This document shows positions 26,903 to 35,100 of a stretch of 64,000 nucleotides of DNA, piece by piece (position 1 is the stretch's first letter; each line of letters begins with the position of its first letter). The translations under genes were made by a program, and so were the position numbers. The stretch lies in the NCBI RefSeq assembly GCF_021183625.1, contig NZ_CP089214.1, forward strand, positions 1,860,001 to 1,924,000. Direction: 5' to 3'. The notes under the pieces are model-generated. The model was not told the origin of the DNA. It searched no databases and was given only the letters and a program-made list of their open reading frames with translations. The DNA is from Nocardia asteroides (GTDB lineage Bacteria > Actinomycetota > Actinomycetes > Mycobacteriales > Mycobacteriaceae).

Positions 26903-26935
26903 ACAGCGGGCGATCCGATCCGGATCGCCCGCTGT
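26903..26935. terminator. Strong bidirectional terminator hairpin
   Basis: A perfect 15-bp stem, ACAGCGGGCGATCCG (26903-26917) with CGGATCGCCCGCTGT (26921-26935), a 3-nt loop and a short TTCGT tail. It separates the small zinc-finger gene from the convergent TetR gene. Confidence 0.85.
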
Positions 26936-26948
26936 TTCGTCTCCGGGG

Positions 26949-27707
26949 TCACGTTCGGGCCGCTCCGACCGGCTTTCCGCTCAGCAGGATTCCATCGATC
27001 AGCGCGCCGAGGCCGTACTCGAAGTCGCCGTCCGGGTCGCCGGGCGCCTGGTACCGCTCGCCCACCGCGGCCCCGACCCGCGCTGCCGTCGGGAACTCGC
27101 GCTCCGGCATGACGGCGGCGAGCAGCGGGCCGTGCGCGGCCCACCAGGCGGCGTTGTCGCCCGCCCGGCGCGCGGCCACCGCGGTCCCGGCATTGCCGGT
27201 GGCGAACTCGGTCAGCACCCGCACCGCCCGGTCCAGCGCGACGTCGTCGAGGCCGAGCCCCGTCAGCGCGGCCAGCTGCCGGTCGTAGCGGCGCAACCGG
27301 CCGGGGCCGAGCACCAGCCGCCACGGCGAGACCTCCAGCAGCCACGGGTGCGCGAGCAGCTCGGCGCGCACCTGCCGCGCCACCGCCGCCACCCGCTCGC
27401 GCGGGGCGCCGCCCGGCAGCGGGCCGTCGCGGGCCGCCAGCTCGTCCACCATGGCGGCGAGCAGCTCGTCCTTGCCCGGCACGTAGGTGTACAGGCTCAT
27501 GGGCCGCAGGCCGAGCTCCGTGGCGACCGCGCGGATGGAGACCCCGGCCAGGCCGTCCCGGTCGGCCAGCGCCACCGCGGCCTCGACCACGGCGTCCACG
27601 TTCACCGTCTGGCGCGGGCCGCGGGTGGGCGGGCGCGGCGGCAGGTGGCGCCGCCACAGCAGGGCGATCAGCCGCGCGGCGCGCTCCTCGGCGGTCGGCT
27701 CGGCCAC
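26949..27707 (-). CDS. TetR-family transcriptional regulator, divergent from SNF2/SWIM operon
   Basis: A 252-residue repressor-type regulator. GTG 27707 has GGGAGGGGGA upstream. After a 35-residue tail the HTH domain covers about 36-85 (NVDAVVEAAVALADRDGLAGVSIRAVATELGLRPMSLYTYVPGKDELLAAMVDEL). The C-terminal ligand-binding domain begins near 100 and resembles the TetR_C_1 type. A 13-bp-arm palindrome in the divergent promoter region is its likely operator. The ligand is unknown. Confidence 0.9.
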   Translation of the reverse strand: MAEPTAEERAARLIALLWRRHLPPRPPTRGPRQTVNVDAVVEAAVALADRDGLAGVSIRAVATELGLRPMSLYTYVPGKDELLAAMVDELAARDGPLPGGAPRERVAAVARQVRAELLAHPWLLEVSPWRLVLGPGRLRRYDRQLAALTGLGLDDVALDRAVRVLTEFATGNAGTAVAARRAGDNAAWWAAHGPLLAAVMPEREFPTAARVGAAVGERYQAPGDPDGDFEYGLGALIDGILLSGKPVGAART

Positions 27708-27720
27708 GGCTCCCCCTCCC

Positions 27721-27747
27721 GGGAACAAATCCCGTACGGTGTACGTT
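27721..27747 (+). promoter_or_regulatory. ECF-sigma-type promoter of the SNF2/SWIM operon
   Basis: GGGAAC (27721-27726), 17 nt, CGTT (27744-27747). It shares GGGAACAAA with the site at 26521. The -10 element and spacer overlap the left arm of the TetR palindrome, so the repressor would block this promoter directly. Confidence 0.6.
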
Positions 27748-27770
27748 GTCGGTTTTCCGTACACCTTACG
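27733..27770. promoter_or_regulatory. Palindromic TetR operator candidate
   Basis: CGTACGGTGTACG (27733-27745) and CGTACACCTTACG (27758-27770) are inverted repeats matching at 12 of 13 positions, with a 12-nt spacer. It lies between the divergent TetR and SNF2 starts (25 nt from each). Symmetry, length and position are those of an operator for the adjacent TetR protein, regulating both directions. Confidence 0.7.
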
Positions 27771-27794
27771 CTGTTCTCCGAAAGGGGCCGTACC

Positions 27795-29558
27795 CTGTCC
27801 GCACTGCAGGCCACCTACCTCCCGGACCGCCACCTCGTCGCGCTGTGGACCTGGTCCGGCGGCCCCGGCGCGGCCCCACCGGGCGCCGGGGAGCGGGAAA
27901 CGCTGCCGCTTGTACTGCCCGGCCCGGACGGGCTCGCGGTCACCGCCGTGGCGTGCGCGCTGCTCACCCCGGCCGAGTTCACCGCCGACCCACGCACCGG
28001 CGCGGCCTCGCACGCCGCCTGGGCCGCGGCCTTCGCCGATCCGGCCGCCGCGCCCGCGCTGCCGCCCGCGGCGCACGCCGTGCCGAACGCCACCGGCACC
28101 GCCGTGCTGGCCCCGGAGCGCGCGCTGGCCGTCGCCAGGGAGACCGCCGCGGTGCCGGAGCGGCTGGCGGGCAGGCTGCACGCCGAGCTGCGGCCGTACC
28201 AGGCGCGCGGAATCGGCTGGCTGCACGAGACGGTCGCCGCGCACGGCGGCGCGGTGCTGGCGGACGAGATGGGGCTCGGCAAGACGGTGCAGGCCATCGG
28301 GTTCCTGGCCGACCGGGCGGGCGGGCCGAACCTGGTCGTGGCGCCGACCTCGCTGGTGGGCAACTGGATTCACGAGATCACCCGCTTCGCGCCGGAGCTG
28401 AAGGCGCGGGCGTGGCGCGGCGGCCCACCGGCGGCCGAACCGGGCACCGTGCTGGTCACCGGCTACCCGACGCTCCGGTTGCACCACCGCGAGCTGGCCG
28501 GATTCCGCTGGGAGACGGTGATCTTCGACGAGGCGCAGGCGCTGAAGAACCCGCGCACCCAGGTCGCGGTGGCCGCACGCGGAGTGGAGGCCGCCGCGCG
28601 GATCGCGCTGACCGGCACCCCGGTGGAGAACGACCTGGACGAGCTCTTCGCGCTGCTGCACCTGGTGGCGCCGCGGCTCTTCACGCACCGCAGCCGGTTC
28701 CGGCGGCGCTACGCCAAGCCCATCGCCGAGGGCGACGCGGGCGCGGCGGCCAGGCTGCGCGACGCGCTGGAGCCGGTGCTGCTGGCCAGGCGCAAGTCCC
28801 AGGTGGCCGCCGGGCTGCCCGCCAAGATCCGCAGCGACCTGCTCTGCGACCTCACCGCCGAGCAGGCCGCACTCTACGACCGGGTGCTGGACGAGGCCGC
28901 GGACACCGGGTTCGGCACCGGGCTGCAGCGGCACGGCCGGGTGCTCGCGGCGCTCACCGCGTTGAAACAGGTCTGCGACCACCCGGGGCTGATCACCGGC
29001 GACCTGGCCGAGATCGGCGGGCGCTCCGGCAAGGTCGACCTCTGCACCGACATCGTGGCCGCCAATCTCGCCAACGCCGCCCCGACCCTGCTCTTCACCC
29101 AGTACCGCGGCGCGGGCGAGCTGCTGGTCAGGCACTTCGCCGAGACCTTCGGGCTGGCCGTCCCGTTCCTGCACGGCGGGCTCGACCCCGCCGCGCGGGC
29201 CGGGATCGTGCGCGACTTCCAGCGGCCGGACGGCCCGCCGGTACTGGTCCTGAGCCTGCGCGCGGCGGGCACCGGGCTCACCCTGACCCGCGCCGCCGAT
29301 GTGGTGCACGTGGACCGCTGGTGGAACCCGGCGGTCGAGGCACAGGCCACCGACCGGGTGCACCGGATCGGGCAGACCCGCACCGTCACCGTCACCACGC
29401 TCACCACCGCCACCACGGTGGAGGAGCACATCGCCCGGCTGCACGACCGCAAGGCCGCGCTCACCGACCTCGGCGACAGCGCCGGGATCGCGGCGCTGGC
29501 CCGGCTGGACGACGCCGGGCTGATGGAGATCCTGCGCCGATCGCGGGGTGCCGTCTGA
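27795..29558 (+). CDS. SNF2-family helicase (SWI2/SNF2 ATPase)
   Basis: DNA translocase of about 587 residues. A 130-residue N-terminal domain is followed by the helicase core: Walker A DEMGLGKT (about residue 156), PTSLVGNW, motif II DEAQALKN (about 244), motif III LTGTPVEN, and in the second RecA lobe LLFTQYRGAG, LVLSLRAAGTGLTLTRAADVVHVDRWWNP and the SNF2 hallmark DRVHRIGQTR (about 520). There is no ATG, GTG or TTG in a suitable place; the first plausible start is CTG 27795, with AAAGGGG upstream, so a non-standard start is proposed. It overlaps the following SWIM gene by 1 nt and is likely derepressed with it. Confidence 0.88.
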   Translation: MSALQATYLPDRHLVALWTWSGGPGAAPPGAGERETLPLVLPGPDGLAVTAVACALLTPAEFTADPRTGAASHAAWAAAFADPAAAPALPPAAHAVPNATGTAVLAPERALAVARETAAVPERLAGRLHAELRPYQARGIGWLHETVAAHGGAVLADEMGLGKTVQAIGFLADRAGGPNLVVAPTSLVGNWIHEITRFAPELKARAWRGGPPAAEPGTVLVTGYPTLRLHHRELAGFRWETVIFDEAQALKNPRTQVAVAARGVEAAARIALTGTPVENDLDELFALLHLVAPRLFTHRSRFRRRYAKPIAEGDAGAAARLRDALEPVLLARRKSQVAAGLPAKIRSDLLCDLTAEQAALYDRVLDEAADTGFGTGLQRHGRVLAALTALKQVCDHPGLITGDLAEIGGRSGKVDLCTDIVAANLANAAPTLLFTQYRGAGELLVRHFAETFGLAVPFLHGGLDPAARAGIVRDFQRPDGPPVLVLSLRAAGTGLTLTRAADVVHVDRWWNPAVEAQATDRVHRIGQTRTVTVTTLTTATTVEEHIARLHDRKAALTDLGDSAGIAALARLDDAGLMEILRRSRGAV

Positions 29559-30109
29559 TGCCGGAGAACGAGTTCGGCTACACCCGGTGGGGCATGGACT
29601 GGGTGCGGCTCGCCGAGCCGCTGCGCAGCACCCGCCCCGAGCCGCTGCTGCCGCGCGCCCGCAGCATCGCCCGCAACAGCGGGGTGCGCACGGTGGTCGA
29701 GGGCAGGCTGGTGCGGGCGACCATCCAGCGCGGCGGGCAGGCCTCGGTGACGCACCTGGAGGTCGCCGCGCCCGCCGGGGCAGCGGTGGCGGCGGTGGCC
29801 GGGCTGGTGCCGGACCCGGCGCTGCTCGGCGACGACGCGCACGCGGTGCTGCGTGCGGCCGGGATCGACCCGGCGCCCGTGCTCGCCGCCACCGACTGCT
29901 CCTGCTCCGCGCGGCGCGAGCGCTGCGTGCACCTGCTCGCGCTCTGCTACGAGGTGGCGCGGCAGGTCGACGCCGAGCCCGCGCTGGCCCTGCGGATCGG
30001 CGGCTTCCTCGACCCCGCCACCGCCGCGCCGGACACCCCGGCGGCCCCGCGCCGCTGGATCCCGCTGGACGACATGGACGCGGCGGGCTGGTTCGACGCC
30101 CCACCGTGA
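29558..30109 (+). CDS. SWIM zinc-finger protein partner of the SNF2 helicase
   Basis: A 183-residue protein from ATG 29558, sharing one nucleotide with the SNF2 stop (TGATG). The SWIM motif is near residue 110: CSCSARRERCVHLLALCYEVA, i.e. CxC followed by CxH. SWIM fingers bind DNA or proteins and are commonly encoded next to SNF2 ATPases in bacteria, so the two probably work as one chromatin- or repair-related machine; the process is unknown. The N-terminal half contains ARSIARNSGVRTVVEGRLVRATIQRGG, typical of these partners. Confidence 0.87.
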   Translation: MPENEFGYTRWGMDWVRLAEPLRSTRPEPLLPRARSIARNSGVRTVVEGRLVRATIQRGGQASVTHLEVAAPAGAAVAAVAGLVPDPALLGDDAHAVLRAAGIDPAPVLAATDCSCSARRERCVHLLALCYEVARQVDAEPALALRIGGFLDPATAAPDTPAAPRRWIPLDDMDAAGWFDAPP

Positions 30110-30200
30110 GCCGTCGGCGTCCGCCGCGGCTCGCACCCGCCGAGATGGTCCGGACCGACCGCGCGGCCGGGGCCGCCGAGCGCAGCGCCGACCTGCCGCA

Positions 30201-30829
30201 TCACGCGCGTTGCTGCCGCCGTCGACGGTGAGCACCGCACCGGTGATGGTGCGCCCCCGACTCCCCTGCCAGGAACGCCACCGTCTCGGCGACCTCGGTG
30301 GCGGTGCCGAAGCGGCCGAGAGCGGTGAGCGCGCGCTGGGCGTCGGCGTGCCCGCTGTCGCCGGGGTTCATATCGGTGTCGGTGGAGCCGGGCTGCACCA
30401 CGTTCACGGTGATCTCGCGCGGCCCCAGCTCCCTGGCCGGCGCCCGGGTGAAGCCGTTCAGCGCCGACTTGCTCATGCTGTAGAGGAAGGCGGCGCGCGG
30501 GTGCACCGCCAGCGCCAGGTCCACCTCCGCGAGCGTGAACACGGCGAACGGCTTCGCCGGGAAGATCCCGGCATTGTTGACCAGGATGTCCAGCCCGCCG
30601 AGCTCGGCGGCGGTCCGCTCGACCGCGTGCGCGATGTCCGCGGGCTCCGCACTGTCCGCCCGCACGGTGAGCGCCCGCCGCCCGCGCGCCGCCACCTCCG
30701 CGGCGACGGCTTCGGCCCTGCCCCCTCGGCCCGATAGGTCAACGCCACATCGACCCCGTCCGCCGCCGGCCGGAGCGCGATCGCCGCCCCGATCCCCCTG
30801 CTGCCCCCGGTCACCAATGCCACCCGCAT
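30201..30829 (-). pseudogene. Decayed SDR-family oxidoreductase
   Basis: Remnant of a short-chain dehydrogenase. The start ATG 30829 reads MRVALVTGGSRGIGAAIAL with an intact nucleotide loop. Near 30725 the reading frame shifts, and the next frame continues with AEAVAAEVAARGRRALTVRADSAEPADIAHAVERTAAELGGLDILVNNAGIFPAKPF. At about 30480-30490 roughly 35 residues, including the catalytic Ser strand, are missing, so AVHPRAAFL runs straight into YSMSKSALNGFTR. Near 30255 a second shift breaks the C-terminal TGAVLTVDGGSNA. At least three lesions make it non-functional. A TetR gene starts only 12 nt away, divergently. Confidence 0.82.
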
Positions 30830-30841
30830 GCCCCACACCGC

Positions 30842-31267
30842 ATGCAGGCACGCGGCCGACCCCGCGCATTCGAGCGCGCCGCGGCGTTGAACCGCGCCAG
30901 GGAGGTGTTCTGGGAGCACGGCTACGAGGGCACCTCGCTCGCCGACCTGACGACCGCCATGGGCATCGCCTCACCCAGCCTCTACGCGGCCTTCGGAAGC
31001 AAGGAGGCGCTGTTCCGCGAGGCCGTCGAGCTGTACGGCGCCACGTACGGCGGGTACACCGAGCGCGCGCTGCGCGAGGAGCCGACCGCACGGGCGAGCA
31101 TCGAGGCGATGCTGCGCGACAACGCCGCCGCGTACACCGCGCCGGAGCTGCCGCACGGCTGCATGATCGTGCTCGCCGGCTCCACCTACACCACCCGCAA
31201 CACGGCCGTGCGCGACTTCCTGGTAGCCGACCTCGGCGCCGCCATCGACGTGGCCATGGCCGCCTGA
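30842..31267 (+). pseudogene. TetR-family regulator, truncated by internal deletion
   Basis: An open frame of 141 residues against about 190 for intact relatives. The HTH domain is complete (RGRPRAFERAAALNRAREVFWEHGYEGTSLADLTTAMGIASPSLYAAFGSKEALFREAVELYG, about 4-67). The ligand domain runs to LPHGCMIVLAGSTYTTRNTAVRDFLVADLGA, then joins IDVAMAA and stops. In relatives this region is followed by about 50 further residues before a similar final helix, suggesting an in-frame internal deletion. DNA binding may survive but dimerisation is probably lost. It lies 12 nt from the divergent SDR pseudogene start. Confidence 0.65.
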
Positions 31268-31340
31268 CCCGCCTGACACCCGGCGCGCCGCCGCCGACCG
31301 GCGGCATTCCCACGGCCCGGCGCGCGCAGCCCGCGCGACC

Positions 31341-33104
31341 TCATCGGCGGCGCAGGGCCGCGATCCGCTCGTGCAGCTGGTCGGCGCTGGCCAGCGCGGT
31401 GGGCGGGCCTCCGCACTCGCGGCGCAGCTCGCCGTGGATCACCCCGTGCGGCTTGCCGGTGCGGTGGTGGTGCATGGCGACCAGGCTGTTCAGCTCGCGG
31501 CGCAGCTCGCCGAGCGCGGCGGCGGTGGCGACCCGGTCGGCGGCCGCGGCCGCCTGCGGCGCGGGTGCGGGGATCGCGGTGGCGGTGGCCGAGCGCTCGG
31601 TCACCTGCTTGGACTGCCGCTCACGCAGCAGCGCGCGCATCTGCTCGGCGTCGAGCAGCCCGGGGATGCCGAGGTAGTCGGCCTCCTCCGCGCTGCCGGT
31701 GAAGGTGGCGGTGCCGAACGAGGAGCCGTCGTAGATCACCTGGTCCAGCTCGGCGTCGGCGGCCAGCGCGACGAACGGCTTCTCGTCCTCGCCCGGCTCG
31801 TCCTGCTGCTTGTTGGCCTGCTCGAGCAGCGCGTCCTCCAGGCCGTCGGCCTGCCGGTGCGGTTTGCCGATGACGTGGTCGCGCTGCAGCTCGAGCTGCG
31901 CGGCGAGGTCGAGCAGCACCGGCACCGACGGCAGGAAGACGCTGGCCGTCTCGCCCGGCTGCCTGGCGCGCACGAATCGCCCGATGGCCTGGGCGAAGTA
32001 CAGCGGGGTCGAGGCGCTGGTGGCGTAGACGCCGACCGCGAGCCGCGGCACGTCGACACCCTCGGAGACCATCCGCACCGCGACCATCCACGGCTCGTCG
32101 CTCGCGCCGAAGCTGCCGATCCGGGCCGACGAGGTCGGGTCGTCGGAGAGCACGAGCGCGGGTCTGCGGCCGGAGATGTGCTCCAGCAGCTCGGCGTAGT
32201 CGCGGGCGCGCTCCTGGTCGGTGGCGATCACCAAGCCGCCCGCGTCCGGCATGCCGGAGGCGCGCAGCTGACGCAGCCTGGTGTCGGCGGCCTGCAGCAC
32301 CTTGGACATCCAGTCGCCTGCCGGGTCCAGCGCGGTGCGCCAGGCGCGCGCGGTGTGCTCGGCGCTCAGCGGCTCGCCGAGCCGGGCGCTGTACTCCTCG
32401 CCCGCGCTGTCCCGCCAGTGCGCCTCGCCGCTGTAGGCGAGGAAGACGACCGGGCGCACGACGCCGTCGGCCAGCGCGTCGGCGTAGCCGTAGGAGTGGT
32501 CGGCGCGGGAGCGGTCGAAGCCGGACTCGTCCGGCTCGTAGACGATGAACGGGATCCGGCTGTCGTCGCTGCGGAACGGGGTGCCGGTGAGCGCCAGCCT
32601 GCGGGTGGCGTCGCCGAAGGCCTCCGCAACGGCGTCCCCCCAGCTCTTGGCGTCGCCGGCGTGGTGAACCTCGTCCAGGATCACCAGCGTGCGCTTGTTC
32701 TCGGTGCGCACCCGGTGCTTGAACGGGTGCGCCGCCACCTGGGCGTAGGTCACCACGACGCCGTGGTAGTCGCCGGAGGTGCCGCCGGTGGTGTTGGAGA
32801 AGCGCGAGTCCAGCGCGATGCCGGAGCGGGCCGCGGCCTGCGCCCACTGGTGCTTCAGGTGCTCGGTCGGCGCGACCACGGTGATCTGGTCGACGGTGCG
32901 GTCGGCGAGCAGCTCGGCCGCGACCCGCAGCGCGAAGGTGGTCTTGCCCGCGCCCGGCGTCGCCACGGCGAGGAAATCGCGCGGCCGCGCCGTCAGGTAC
33001 TTGGTCAGCGCACGCCGCTGCCAGGCCCGGAGCACGCCCCCGCCGCCGGGGGCCCCCGACGTCGTCGCTCCGGCCGCCGTCGCGGCACCACCTGACCCGG
33101 TCAC
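31341..33104 (-). CDS. DEAD/DEAH-box helicase (XPB/type III restriction-like)
   Basis: A superfamily 2 helicase of 587 residues. Walker A is ATPGAGKT near residue 50, motif II DEVHHAGD near 145, motif III LTGTPFRSD near 170. The second lobe has GLVIATDQERARDYAELLEH, VRMVSEGVDVPRLAVGVYATSASTPLYFAQAIGRFVRAR (motifs V and VI). The 180-residue C-terminal tail is family-specific, with an Ala/Pro-rich linker and VATAAALGELRRELNSLVAMHHHRTGKPHGVIHGELRRECGG at the end. GTG 33104 is the start. It resembles a conserved actinobacterial family; nucleic-acid substrate unknown. Confidence 0.87.
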   Translation of the reverse strand: MTGSGGAATAAGATTSGAPGGGGVLRAWQRRALTKYLTARPRDFLAVATPGAGKTTFALRVAAELLADRTVDQITVVAPTEHLKHQWAQAAARSGIALDSRFSNTTGGTSGDYHGVVVTYAQVAAHPFKHRVRTENKRTLVILDEVHHAGDAKSWGDAVAEAFGDATRRLALTGTPFRSDDSRIPFIVYEPDESGFDRSRADHSYGYADALADGVVRPVVFLAYSGEAHWRDSAGEEYSARLGEPLSAEHTARAWRTALDPAGDWMSKVLQAADTRLRQLRASGMPDAGGLVIATDQERARDYAELLEHISGRRPALVLSDDPTSSARIGSFGASDEPWMVAVRMVSEGVDVPRLAVGVYATSASTPLYFAQAIGRFVRARQPGETASVFLPSVPVLLDLAAQLELQRDHVIGKPHRQADGLEDALLEQANKQQDEPGEDEKPFVALAADAELDQVIYDGSSFGTATFTGSAEEADYLGIPGLLDAEQMRALLRERQSKQVTERSATATAIPAPAPQAAAAADRVATAAALGELRRELNSLVAMHHHRTGKPHGVIHGELRRECGGPPTALASADQLHERIAALRRR

Positions 33105-33258
33105 GTCGTAGACCCTATCGGCCGCTCGCGGCGTGTCGCCAAACCGACGCGGCGGCGGGCGATATCCGTCACAGCCGCCGGGTCCGCGCGGGATTCATCG
33201 CACCGGATGCCCCGCCGGTCCGGTGCGCGAGCGACCGGTGAGTAATGCTGTAAGGACC

Positions 33259-34377
33259 ATGACCGACACCACGCCCACCGGCTCCGGCGCGTCCTCGGCA
33301 ACCGGGCAGCAGCCCGGCGAAGACGCGGCGCCGGTCCGCACCCGGCTGCGCCACGCGCGCGGGCAGGCGCTGCGGCTGATCGTGCGCACCGCGGTCAAGA
33401 GCTGGAACGGGTCGATCTTCGCGAAGTCGGCGGCCGCGGCCTTCTGGCAGACGCTGTCGCTGGCCCCGCTGCTGCTCGGCGTGCTCGGCAGCCTCGGCTA
33501 CGTCGGCGGCTGGTTCGGCCCGGACACGGTGCAGATCGTGGAGGGCAAGATCATCGCGTTCAGCCGGGACCTGTTCAGCCCGGCGGTGGTCGAGGAGCTG
33601 ATCGAGCCGACCGTGCAGGACGTGCTCGGCCGCGGCCGCGGCGCGGTGGTGTCGTTCGGCTTCGTGCTCTCGCTCTGGGCCGGCTCGTCGGCCATGGCGA
33701 CCTTCGTGGACGCGATCGTGGAGGCGCACGACCAGCACGAGGCGCGGCACCCGGTCTGGCAGCGGATCTTCGCGCTGCTGCTCTACCTGCTGTTCCTGGT
33801 GGCGGCGGTGTTCATCCTGCCGCTGGTCGCGCTCGGCCCGGTGCTCATCGGGCGGGCGCTGCCGGACGGCTGGCGGGAGCCGGGGCTGCGGCTGCTCGAC
33901 GGCTTCTACTACCCGGGCGTCGGGCTGCTGCTGATCGTCGGGCTGACCACGCTCTACAAGCTGGCGCTGCACCGCTCGCTGCCCTGGCTGCGGCTGCTCG
34001 GCGGGGCCCTGGTGGCCGGGGTCTTCTTCATGACGGCCAGCGAGCTCCTGCGCCGGTACCTGGCCTGGATCACCGCGTCCGGGGTGAGCTACGGGGCGCT
34101 GGCCACGCCGATCGCGTTCCTGCTCTTCACGTTCTTCCTCGGCTTCGCGGTGATCCTCGGCGCCGAGTTCAACGCCGCCGTGCAGGAGATGTGGCCCGTG
34201 CACGGGTCGCGGCTGGACCGGACCAAGGAGTGGCTGGCGCACCGGGTGCTCGGGGACGGGATCGTGCAGCGTCCGCGCTTCGGCGGCCGCCGCGGCGGGA
34301 GGGGCGACGCGCGGCGGCCCGCGGAGGCGGCACCCGGGCACGCCGAGGAGACCGGGGCTGAGCGCACCCGGCCGTAG
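33259..34377 (+). CDS. YihY/BrkB-family membrane protein
   Basis: A 372-residue inner-membrane protein with six main hydrophobic segments between about residues 60 and 310. The family core is visible: AKSAAAAFWQTLSLAPLLLGVLGSLGYVGG, VVSFGFVLSLWAGSSAMATFVDAI, LLGGALVAGVFFMTASELLRRYLAW, YGALATPIAFLLFTFFLGFAVILGAEFNAAV. The cytoplasmic tail is basic with Gly/Arg repeats. ATG 33259 follows TAAGGA. It corresponds by position to Rv2707 (memory). It was once called ribonuclease BN, but transport or membrane integrity is more likely. Confidence 0.9.
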   Translation: MTDTTPTGSGASSATGQQPGEDAAPVRTRLRHARGQALRLIVRTAVKSWNGSIFAKSAAAAFWQTLSLAPLLLGVLGSLGYVGGWFGPDTVQIVEGKIIAFSRDLFSPAVVEELIEPTVQDVLGRGRGAVVSFGFVLSLWAGSSAMATFVDAIVEAHDQHEARHPVWQRIFALLLYLLFLVAAVFILPLVALGPVLIGRALPDGWREPGLRLLDGFYYPGVGLLLIVGLTTLYKLALHRSLPWLRLLGGALVAGVFFMTASELLRRYLAWITASGVSYGALATPIAFLLFTFFLGFAVILGAEFNAAVQEMWPVHGSRLDRTKEWLAHRVLGDGIVQRPRFGGRRGGRGDARRPAEAAPGHAEETGAERTRP

Positions 34378-34386
34378 CGCCGCGGT

Positions 34387-34623
34387 TCAGTCGCCCTTGC
34401 GCAGCTGCTCGTAGACCTTCTTGCAGTCCGGGCAGACCGGCGAGCCGGGCTTGGCCGAGCGCGTCACCGGGAACACCTCGCCGCAGAGCGCGACCACGTG
34501 TGTGCCCATCACCGCACTTTCGGCGATCTTGTTCTTCTTCACGTAGTGGAAGAACTTGGGGGTGTCGTCCGCGGTCGTCTCGTCGGTGGTGGTGTCCGGC
34601 CGCGCCAGGGTGTCAGTACTCAC
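34387..34623 (-). CDS. DUF3039 small zinc-binding protein
   Basis: A 78-residue protein conserved in actinobacteria. GTG 34623 follows GGAGGGC. After an acidic N-terminus comes FFHYVKKNKIAESAVMGTHVVALCGEVFPVTRSAKPGSPVCPDCKKVYEQL, with a Cys in ALCGE and a CPDC knuckle plus His residues that can bind zinc. The longer upstream frame is not supported. From memory Rv2708c. It is convergent with yihY and divergent from the DUF3099 gene. Confidence 0.87.
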   Translation of the reverse strand: MSTDTLARPDTTTDETTADDTPKFFHYVKKNKIAESAVMGTHVVALCGEVFPVTRSAKPGSPVCPDCKKVYEQLRKGD

Positions 34624-34695
34624 GCCCTCCATGATGCCGCACATCTCCCACCCCGGCCGATGCGCTCGGCGTCGAACGGTGGAACACTCGAACAC

Positions 34696-35100
34696 ATGCA
34701 CCAGCACGGCGACCCCCGAGACGCCGACGAGCGCCGCACCGACCACTCCGCCACCGACACCCGCGCCAAACGATCGCGCGGCTTCTTCCGCGCGGGCGAC
34801 GACTCCCCGGTCCTGATCACCGAGGCCGCGCCGTCCCTGGAGGAGCAGCACCGCGCCCGGGTCCGCCGGTACACCGTGATCATGGCGTTCCGCATCCCGT
34901 GCCTGCTCGGCGCCGCGCTGGCCTACAGCCTGTGGGCGAACGCGCTGATCTCGCTGCTGATCATCGCCGTCTCGGTACCGCTGCCCTGGATCGCGGTGCT
35001 GATCGCCAACGACCGCCCGCCGCGCACCAAGGACGAGCCGAGCCGCTGGGACCAGCCGCGCCCGGCGCTGGAATCAGGGCCGCACCGCGCCCTCGAGTGA
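34696..35100 (+). CDS. DUF3099 membrane protein
   Basis: A 134-residue protein with a charged cytoplasmic N-terminus (about 1-58), including PVLITEAAPSLEEQHRARVRRYTVIMAFRIPCL, the family signature. Two membrane helices follow: about 70-88 (IPCLLGAALAYSLWANAL) and 92-110 (LLIIAVSVPLPWIAVLIAN). The tail has NDRPPRTKDEP, also family-typical. ATG 34696 is used. It overlaps the convergent MFS gene tail-to-tail by 27 nt. Position corresponds to Rv2709 from memory. Function unknown. Confidence 0.86.
   Translation: MHQHGDPRDADERRTDHSATDTRAKRSRGFFRAGDDSPVLITEAAPSLEEQHRARVRRYTVIMAFRIPCLLGAALAYSLWANALISLLIIAVSVPLPWIAVLIANDRPPRTKDEPSRWDQPRPALESGPHRALE

Noticed and set aside
30473..30919. Separate small gene overlapping the SDR remnant
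   Set aside because: Its first part is the SDR nucleotide-binding start and the rest is out-of-frame sequence after the frameshift, so it belongs to the pseudogene.
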